Shown piece by piece: positions 1 to 4,208 of a stretch of 6,331 nt of DNA; position 1 is the first letter of the stretch, and each line of letters opens with the position of its first letter. A model generated the notes under the pieces. It was not told the DNA's origin. It saw nothing but the letters and a program-made list of their open reading frames with translations, and made no database searches. The stretch comes from HGM20899 sp964615195 (GTDB lineage Bacteria; Pseudomonadota; Gammaproteobacteria; Enterobacterales; Succinivibrionaceae). A program made the translations under genes and the position numbers. The stretch spans positions 1-6,331 of the forward strand of contig CAZTNG010000101.1 in NCBI GenBank assembly GCA_964615195.1. Direction: 5' to 3'.

Positions 1-2
1 GT

Positions 3-695
3 AATAGTTCTGTTGTTGTAACTGCTGTAAACACAGTAAAAAAATATTGTTCATTCCTACGTTACATGCACGTTCGATCGGATAATCCATCGGAACTGAT
101 TTCTGTTCCCAAAATCCCTTCAAGGATTCCAGTTGTGTTAAGTGAAAAGGAAATGCAAGCATTAATTAATAGCTTTAATGAGAATGATTCAAAAGATCTT
201 ACAGCTAAGGCTATGCTAATACTTCTTTATGGTTGTGGTTTACGTATACATGAATTAATGACGTTAAAGGTTTCGGATATTAATTTTGATCATCGAATTG
301 TACGTGTATTAGGTAAAGGAAATAAGGAAAGGATTGTTCCTATTTCTTACTACGCTGTCAATGTGATAAAAAAACATTTAGAAAGAACAAAAGAAGTTTT
401 TGGAAGGAGTTTTGAATATGTTTTTGTCTCAAAAAATGGAGAACACTACTCATATCCTCCTGGCATTTTTAGAAGACTTATAAAAGCTCATGCTGACAAG
501 TTGGGTATTACCAAAAAGGTCAATCCTCATGTTTTTAGACATAGCTTCGCCACGCACCTTCTGAATCATGGCATGGATATCGTAATGATTCAGATGTTGC
601 TAGGTCATGCAAATCTAACTACTACAACAATCTATACGCATGTATGTACTGTCTTAATGCATTTGGTATATTGTAATTCACATCCAAGGCATTAA
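3..695 (+). CDS. xerD: XerD-like site-specific tyrosine recombinase, 5' end cut by window edge
   Basis: Tyrosine recombinase that cuts and rejoins DNA at specific sites; housekeeping XerD works with XerC at dif to resolve chromosome dimers. The frame is open from the first complete codon at position 3, so the ATG at 66 is an internal methionine: the upstream residues (VKKYCSFLRYM) continue the core-binding domain. Numbered from that Met, the catalytic set is R60 (GCGLR), K84 (GKGNKER), H155 and R158 (HVFRH), H181 (LGHA) and Y190 (IYTH). Adding 88-89 to each gives the remembered E. coli XerD positions, and the stop would fall at residue 298, the usual XerD length. About 67 N-terminal residues are therefore missing. 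The C-terminus ends HPRH, like XerD's HHPR tail, but the last helix is divergent (VCTVLMHLVYC). Whether this is the chromosomal xerD or a mobile-element paralogue cannot be decided here. It converges on the 61-codon gene across a hairpin. Confidence 0.85.
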   Translation, partial: NSSVVVTAVNTVKKYCSFLRYMHVRSDNPSELISVPKIPSRIPVVLSEKEMQALINSFNENDSKDLTAKAMLILLYGCGLRIHELMTLKVSDINFDHRIVRVLGKGNKERIVPISYYAVNVIKKHLERTKEVFGRSFEYVFVSKNGEHYSYPPGIFRRLIKAHADKLGITKKVNPHVFRHSFATHLLNHGMDIVMIQMLLGHANLTTTTIYTHVCTVLMHLVYCNSHPRH

Positions 696-702
696 CTCTA
701 AA

Positions 703-742
703 TAACACTATGTAGTTCTTTAAAAGAAGCTACATAGTGTTA
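703..742. terminator. Long hairpin between convergent genes, likely bidirectional terminator
   Basis: Positions 703-715 and 730-742 form a perfect 13-bp inverted repeat around AACACTATGTAG. The loop can extend the stem further (TTCTT pairing with AAGAA, one bulged G). It lies 7 bases past the recombinase stop and 12 bases past the stop of the opposing 61-codon gene, which fits a shared terminator. Neither strand has a clean T-run after the stem, so it may instead stabilise 3' ends or be a relic of a mobile element end. Confidence 0.5.
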
Positions 743-754
743 ATCCTAAAAAAA

Positions 755-940
755 TTAGTGGACTCCCCCACTCTTTTTATCATTTTCCATGATGACTTTT
801 TGTTTATACTTACGAAGATTTTCGTTAAGCGTATTAAGTGCCCCTAGAAAAGCTTTTTCAGCATTTTCAGGTGTGCTTACCTTACAAAATTCTATCAATA
901 GATTATGGTAAAGAAGTTCTTTACTTTCATTGTTTTTCAT
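755..940 (-). CDS. Small hypothetical protein, 61 aa
   Basis: I do not recognise this protein. It is charged and probably mostly helical: residues about 4-20 (SKELLYHNLLIEFCKV) and 24-48 look like two helices, followed by a polar tail (NDKKSGGVH). There is no signal peptide or membrane segment, so it is probably cytoplasmic. It lies 27 bases downstream of the 92-codon gene on the same strand, so the two are probably cotranscribed, with the CobS-like ATPase further upstream. An in-frame stop five codons before the ATG fixes the start as the only usual candidate, but no convincing Shine-Dalgarno precedes it (only GGT about 9 bases upstream), so translation may depend on coupling to the gene before it. 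It could be an antitoxin, regulator or accessory factor; nothing visible decides. Being short with a weak start, it could also be a chance ORF. Confidence 0.5.
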   Translation of the reverse strand: MKNNESKELLYHNLLIEFCKVSTPENAEKAFLGALNTLNENLRKYKQKVIMENDKKSGGVH

Positions 941-967
941 AAATGATTGACCAAGTTATAGTTATTA

Positions 968-1246
968 CTAGCTAAACACATTTTCTAACTGCACCAGAAA
1001 ATTCTTGAATTCTTTTTCAAAAATCGCAAAGATTTCCTGTCGCTGTGCATCTGAAAACATTGCCCAATCAGCAAAGCCTTGAGCTCTTAGGGAGCTGTCG
1101 CTTACATCTAAGGTATTATCCTCGTTGATGTATTCAGAAAAGTTATAAACTTTTACTTTCTCTGTTTGGTTCTTACTAGTAATACATATTGTCAAATTTG
1201 CTATATTCTCAATCATTTGGATGTCTATAACAGTGATAGTTCCCAA
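968..1246 (-). CDS. Small hypothetical protein, about 92 aa, start uncertain
   Basis: I do not recognise this protein. The N-terminal half looks beta-rich (TITVIDIQMIENIANLTICI), followed by an acidic stretch (YINEDNTLDVSD) and a C-terminal helical region with aromatic residues (FADWAMFSDAQRQEIF and on). It is acidic overall, has no membrane segment and is probably cytoplasmic. The start is unclear. The TTG at 1246-1244 lies 24 bases from the only good Shine-Dalgarno, AGGAG at 1275-1271, and the first ATG (1216-1214, residue 11) has none. In frame, an ATA lies 6 bases and an ATT 12 bases from AGGAG, and a TAG at 1276-1274 limits any extension to 10 codons. The gene follows the CobS-like ATPase on the same strand behind a terminator hairpin, and precedes the 61-codon gene by 27 bases. 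The two small genes probably form one unit expressed by read-through or from a weak promoter overlapping the terminator. Confidence 0.6.
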   Translation of the reverse strand: MGTITVIDIQMIENIANLTICITSKNQTEKVKVYNFSEYINEDNTLDVSDSSLRAQGFADWAMFSDAQRQEIFAIFEKEFKNFLVQLENVFS

Positions 1247-1269
1247 ATTATTTAAAATATTTATAGTTA

Positions 1270-1282
1270 ACTCCTAAAATTT
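1270..1282 (-). promoter_or_regulatory. RBS leader of the 92-aa gene, 13-base copy of the ATPase leader
   Basis: Read on the minus strand this is AAATTTTAGGAGT, containing AGGAG, and it is identical to the leader of the CobS-like ATPase at 2371-2383. It supports the 92-aa ORF as a real translated gene. Its spacing to the TTG start (24 bases) is too long, which suggests either a non-standard start nearer to it or a damaged start codon. Confidence 0.55.
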
Positions 1283-1290
1283 AATTTCCT

Positions 1291-1336
1291 AAAAAAACAA
1301 AACCAATCATCAGCAATTTGCTAATAATTGGTTTTT
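1291..1336 (-). terminator. Intrinsic terminator after the CobS-like ATPase gene
   Basis: A 9-bp stem (1299-1307 with 1327-1335, AAACCAAT against ATTGGTTT) contains an inner AGCA/TGCT stem. On the minus strand it is followed by TTTTGTTTTTTT, a strong U-tract. It begins 25 bases past the ATPase stop. The plus side also ends in TTTTT, but no plus-strand gene reads into it. It separates the ATPase from the two small genes and leaves only about 15 bases before their ribosome binding site, so these genes may depend on partial read-through. Confidence 0.8.
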
Positions 1337-1360
1337 CCTAAATTCAAGTTTGAATTAGTG

Positions 1361-2362
1361 TTATTCGAAAATAACCATATTCTCCCCTGAAACATCTCTG
1401 TACAAACGATGCACATAGGTACTTTCATCCTTACTCATACGAGCGGTGAAAGCATGCTCTAATGCAAGATCAACAGGATTCTCCACATTCTTATATTTAG
1501 TAACCAAACCTGCCCAACGCAATAAAGCACGGGTAGACATAGGTACACTCATATAAATATGCTTTGTAGTGCAGTTTAGATTTGAATCTCTAACCTCACT
1601 TGCCACTCTAACTAAAGCTTCGCAAAATTGCTTTGTTAGCTCCGGATAAGCCTTTTTTAGAACCTTTGTTTCAGTCTCAGCACTCATATAGGTGCATGGA
1701 ATAAAACGAAAACGATCTAAAAAGGCAGAGTTTAATATCTGCGTACCACAATAGTTATGAGCTTCCCCACCACCACGAGTGTTTGCAGTTGCCACTAACC
1801 TAAAATTAGGATGTGGCTCTATTATCTCTCCATCATTTTGTACAACTACCAAAGCACGCCCTTCTAAAACATCGTTTAGACCAGCAAGCTCAGAAGGATC
1901 AGCTAAATCTATTTCATTAAGAACTAGAATATAACCATACTTCATCGCTCGTGCTAATGGACCGTGAACATACATAACTTGATCACCGCATATAGTGGGA
2001 TGCCCTATTAAATCCGCTAACTCAAAACGACCATTAAGGGTTGTTTGAATCATAGGCCAACCTAAGAGTGATGCAACCTGGCTTACAACCGAGGTTTTAC
2101 CACAGCCAGATGGGCCAAACAGATAAAGTGCATCACCTAAAGGGTTTGCCAAAAAATTAACTACTGCGATCAATGAGTTTGGATCAAAAACATAGCCTTT
2201 TTCAAATACAGGCATGTATGGTGATTCTTCTTCATAGATTGGAACAGAAATTGATTTTCCCTTAAAAAGATTGGTGCCCAAAACGATATCCAAACAAACG
2301 GAATCATTTTTAATTGGGTAAACATCTAATGTTGGGTTGGCAGCCTTTGTTGATTTACGCAT
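1361..2362 (-). CDS. CobS/MoxR-type AAA+ ATPase
   Basis: A cytoplasmic AAA+ ATPase of 333 residues, of the AAA_5 group that includes CobS, MoxR, GvpN and CbbQ/NirQ. Relatives use ATP to remodel or load metal into a partner, often a VWA-domain protein. Visible: a CobS-like lead-in YVFDPNS (57-63), Walker A GPSGCGKTS (83-91), ADLIGH (116-121), Walker B region ILVLNEID (145-152) with Asn at the usual first Asp, PHP (183-185), sensor 1 ATANT (191-195), a likely arginine finger in LDRF (R217) and a sensor-2-like STRALLRW (276-283). From memory, the NEID form is common in CobS-like ATPases of integrative elements and plasmids, so it need not mean loss of activity. The ATG has AGGAG 9 bases upstream. 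No VWA/CobT partner lies in the window and no cobalt-chelatase genes are present, so a cobalamin role is unlikely. It is followed by a terminator and two small genes. Confidence 0.85.
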   Translation of the reverse strand: MRKSTKAANPTLDVYPIKNDSVCLDIVLGTNLFKGKSISVPIYEEESPYMPVFEKGYVFDPNSLIAVVNFLANPLGDALYLFGPSGCGKTSVVSQVASLLGWPMIQTTLNGRFELADLIGHPTICGDQVMYVHGPLARAMKYGYILVLNEIDLADPSELAGLNDVLEGRALVVVQNDGEIIEPHPNFRLVATANTRGGGEAHNYCGTQILNSAFLDRFRFIPCTYMSAETETKVLKKAYPELTKQFCEALVRVASEVRDSNLNCTTKHIYMSVPMSTRALLRWAGLVTKYKNVENPVDLALEHAFTARMSKDESTYVHRLYRDVSGENMVIFE

Positions 2363-2370
2363 GTATTACT

Positions 2371-2383
2371 ACTCCTAAAATTT
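2371..2383 (-). promoter_or_regulatory. RBS leader of the CobS-like ATPase
   Basis: On the minus strand this reads AAATTTTAGGAGT, with AGGAG 9 bases before the ATG at 2362-2360, which settles that start. The same 13 bases precede the 92-aa gene. A small hairpin (TTCCC/GGGAA, 2382-2395) overlaps its upstream edge and could affect access to the ribosome binding site. Confidence 0.7.
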
Positions 2384-2461
2384 CCCATAAGGGAAGATAC
2401 TAAAAATGCAAGCAAATCGTTGATTTGCACGCTCATATTGGCGGATTAAAAGTTCCACCTT

Positions 2462-2545
2462 ACTTTCATGGCATAGCCAAAAACATTGCAGGCACTAGCT
2501 TTAATGCACTGAATGTTTGTGTTCTCCACGAAGAAGGATGAAAGT
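2462..2545 (-). ncRNA. Possible structured leader RNA of the ATPase gene
   Basis: An 8-bp closing stem (2462-2469 with 2538-2545, ACTTTCAT/ATGAAAGT) encloses three smaller hairpins: GGC/GCC (2470-2478), AAACATT/AATGTTT (2481-2487 with 2512-2518) and TTCT/AGAA (2522-2535). Together they form a multi-branched fold. On the minus strand it would lie about 100-180 bases upstream of the ATPase start, where a leader RNA would sit. I do not recognise a known riboswitch consensus. The stems are short and AT-rich, so chance pairing is possible. It could also be a DNA-level recombination or protein-binding site. Confidence 0.25.
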
Positions 2546-2965
2546 CCAATATGTAGTAGGAAAAATAAGACATATTTATGATTATTTTTGGCATAAAAAC
2601 ACAAATTGAAAGACAATAAGGTGTTATGAGAAATAGGTATTGCTAGAAAGTTCTAGTAGATGATTTAGGATAATAATTGGCTTGTTAGCTAGATGCTTGA
2701 TTTGATCATGAGATCAACATAAAATCGCAGGAGCGAATAAAGTGAAATGTTTTTTAAGTGTTATTCTCGCACTTGATACGTCTAATTTTATATTTCTATC
2801 TGTAATATTGCAATAGTTTATTAATAATGTCTAGATTGAGTCAGAAAGCTATCTAAGTTTTTTTTGCTATAAACCTAACCTTTTAAAGCATCTAAATGGT
2901 TATATTTATGGATATATTTACCTATTTTTTTAAAAATGATACCTATGATTACACAGAATATTTTT

Positions 2966-2991
2966 GATAAAGAATGCTTAATAGCTTTATC
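2966..2991. repeat. Inverted repeat upstream of the DUF6273-like gene
   Basis: GATAAAG (2966-2972) and CTTTATC (2985-2991) form a perfect 7-bp inverted repeat with a 12-base spacer, ending 19 bases before the ATG at 3011. It overlaps the likely promoter or leader and could be an operator or a 5' UTR hairpin. Confidence 0.4.
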
Positions 2992-3010
2992 TTGTCAATA
3001 GGTAGTAAAA

Positions 3011-3834
3011 ATGGCAAATGCAACAATACTAAATAAATTAAAAAATAATTCCACCCAGCTAAATACTCAAGATTCAAATACCAATAAGGAATGTGAAATT
3101 AAGCTTTATCATAGAGGTGATGCAGATAAATCTGAGGTTTTAGAATTTGTTGAATTAAATTGTAATAAAATAGAAATAGGTAAGTATGTAAGTTTTGGCA
3201 ATTATTATCAAGAAAATGAAAATTCAAAAGATCCAATAGAATGGTTGGTGCTCGATATTGACACCGAAAACAAAAAAGCCTTGCTAATAAGCCGTTATGC
3301 CTTAGATAGCAAGCCATTGCTTTACGTAATGATGTTCCAGACGCTCCAGATGTATTAATTCCTCATTCATATATTGGTGAAGTTAACGTTGAATTTAAAT
3401 TCCGTCAAAAAGAAGATGATTTTACAGATGATTTGATTTCATATTTGGATGATCCATTAATTGGTGGCGGTAATAAAAGCAATAGACAAGAAAATGTAGT
3501 CTTAGCGACTGGTGAAGTATACTCAGTTTCATCTCAGTCTGAAGGTTCAACTTCGGTTTTATCGGTTGATGGCAAAGGTAATACATTATCAACATCTAGC
3601 AATGGAAATGTAGATTTACAAAATCAACAGGTTTCAGCTCCATCAAATCAAGCACCTGTAGGTGAAATGATGAATGAAACAGAGGAGATGTACAATAAGC
3701 TAATAGTAGCTAGTGTGCAAAAAGGTGATTTAGCTAAGGCGATGAACCTTGTTGCTGAAGCTCAAAGAGCTGGTTCTCAGTCAGCGCAACAAAAGTTTAT
3801 TGAAGCTGTTCAAAAAATGAAAATTAAAAAATAA
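3011..3834 (+). pseudogene. DUF6273-like gene broken by a frameshift or deletion
   Basis: The first frame starts at ATG 3011 (AGG 8 bases upstream) and runs 115 codons to a stop at 3356-3358. Residues about 56-102 (GKYVSFGNYYQ, PIEWLVLDI, ALLISRYALDSKP) match the beginning of a DUF6273 domain, a domain of unknown function normally about three times longer. After SKP the sequence stops looking like the family. A second frame, shifted by -1, is open from 3310 to the stop at 3832-3834 (174 codons) and reads as real protein from about 3319 (ALRNDVPDAPDVLIPHSY). It continues through a Ser/Asn/Gln-rich linker to a helical end resembling a Sel1-type repeat (GDLAKAMNLVAEAQRAGSQ). This second part has no proper start: its first candidate, TTG at 3433, lacks a ribosome binding site and lies inside the coding-like stretch. 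No slippery heptamer lies in the 3310-3358 overlap, so I read it as decay, with most of the DUF6273 domain probably deleted. The original function is unknown. Confidence 0.7.
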
Positions 3835-3855
3835 TCTCATTTTCTAATTTGTTTA

Positions 3856-3900
3856 AAAACTCATTTACATCTTTTAGGAGTAAGTGAGTTTTTTGTTTTT
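3856..3900 (+). terminator. Intrinsic terminator after the DUF6273-like gene
   Basis: AAAACTCATTTAC (3856-3868) pairs with GTAAGTGAGTTTT (3880-3892) over 13 positions with one G-T pair, an 11-base loop, and then TTTTTTGTTTTT. It begins 22 bases after the stop at 3834. This is a clear plus-strand terminator, showing that the broken gene still has its original 3' end. Confidence 0.85.
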
Positions 3901-4000
3901 ACATTAGCTATGAGTTGCTTATTATCTAATAAAAATCAAAAGTTTTTTTAGGTTTATGACATTCATTATGCTATCACTAATAAATTGTAATTTATTTAGG

Positions 4001-4044
4001 AAAAATAAAAGGGCTGAAATCTTCATGAATTGATGAATTCAGCC
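4001..4044 (-). terminator. Likely terminator of the LtaS-family gene
   Basis: GGCTGAA (4012-4018) pairs with TTCAGCC (4038-4044), and an inner TTCAT/ATGAA stem (4022-4026 with 4033-4037) extends the hairpin past a 3-base bulge. On the minus strand the stem is followed by CTTTTATTTTT, a good U-rich tract. It lies about 140 bases past the stop of the LtaS-family gene, a long 3' tail that leaves room for the possible 34-codon ORF. Confidence 0.7.
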
Positions 4045-4103
4045 TTATAGTAGATTTAAGTTTTATTTGCTAAACTTATGTAGTTCACCCTAATTTGAGA
4101 GCT

Positions 4104-4208
4104 TTAGATTAATTCAAAATCGTTTCTTGTACACATCAAATACGATTTGAGAAGCCATTCTAATTCTTCTTCATATACAAGCTTATTGATTATTATGAAA
4201 AGCTTCAT
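4104..4208 (-). CDS. Possible 34-aa ORF overlapping the end of the LtaS-family gene
   Basis: An ATG at 4208-4206, in the -1 position relative to the upstream gene, opens a 34-residue frame (MKLFIIINKLVYEEELEWLL, then a short polar end) that overlaps the last 26 bases of the LtaS-family gene and stops before its terminator. The composition is protein-like: a hydrophobic start, then an acidic amphipathic stretch. There is no clear Shine-Dalgarno, and a frame this short in AT-rich DNA may be chance. If real, it would be translationally coupled to the gene before it. Confidence 0.15.
   Translation of the reverse strand: MKLFIIINKLVYEEELEWLLKSYLMCTRNDFELI

Larger units (their letters stand above)
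2363..3010. other. Gene-free divergent intergenic region rich in inverted repeats
   Basis: These 648 bases between the leftward ATPase and the rightward DUF6273-like gene contain no ORF of useful length. They hold several perfect inverted repeats: GCAAATC/GATTTGC (2412-2428), a nested structure (2462-2545), CTAGAA/TTCTAG (2643-2656), TTGATC/GATCAA (2702-2717), a bulged GCGAATAA stem (2733-2770) and GATAAAG/CTTTATC (2966-2991). Promoters for both flanking genes should lie here, but I find no close match to a sigma70 consensus on either strand. A 13-codon ATG frame at 2579 is too short to call. The density of repeats suggests regulation or remnants of lost mobile DNA. Confidence 0.7.
3835..4182. 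other. Intergenic region between convergent transcription units
   Basis: These 348 bases hold the plus-strand terminator at 3856-3900, an 8-bp dyad with a 2-base spacer at 3979-3996 (AATAAATT/AATTTATT), the minus-strand terminator-like hairpin at 4012-4044 and a weak AAATCGT/ACGATTT repeat at 4117-4148. Apart from a possible 34-codon minus-strand ORF reaching back to 4104, I see no gene. Confidence 0.7.

Noticed and set aside
66..68. ATG at 66 as the start of the recombinase
   Set aside because: The frame is open to the window edge and the upstream residues align with the XerD core-binding domain, so this is an internal methionine.
755..1246. The two small genes as a toxin-antitoxin pair
   Set aside because: Size and adjacency fit, but neither protein shows a known toxin fold motif or antitoxin DNA-binding motif, and the start signals are weak.
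1361..2362. Cobaltochelatase subunit CobS proper
   Set aside because: The motifs are CobS-like, but no cobalamin genes or CobT partner are present and the NEID Walker B differs from CobS DEYD.
2390..2600. Known riboswitch (cobalamin, TPP, c-di-GMP) upstream of the ATPase
   Set aside because: None of the conserved core sequences of these classes could be found on the minus strand; only generic inverted repeats are visible.
3099..3317. 72-codon minus-strand ORF
   Set aside because: It lies opposite the DUF6273-like coding frame, has an unlikely Leu/Phe/Tyr-rich composition and no family resemblance.
3310..3358. Programmed -1 frameshift in the DUF6273-like gene
   Set aside because: There is no X XXY YYZ slippery heptamer in frame in the overlap, and most of the domain is missing at the junction, which recoding would not explain.
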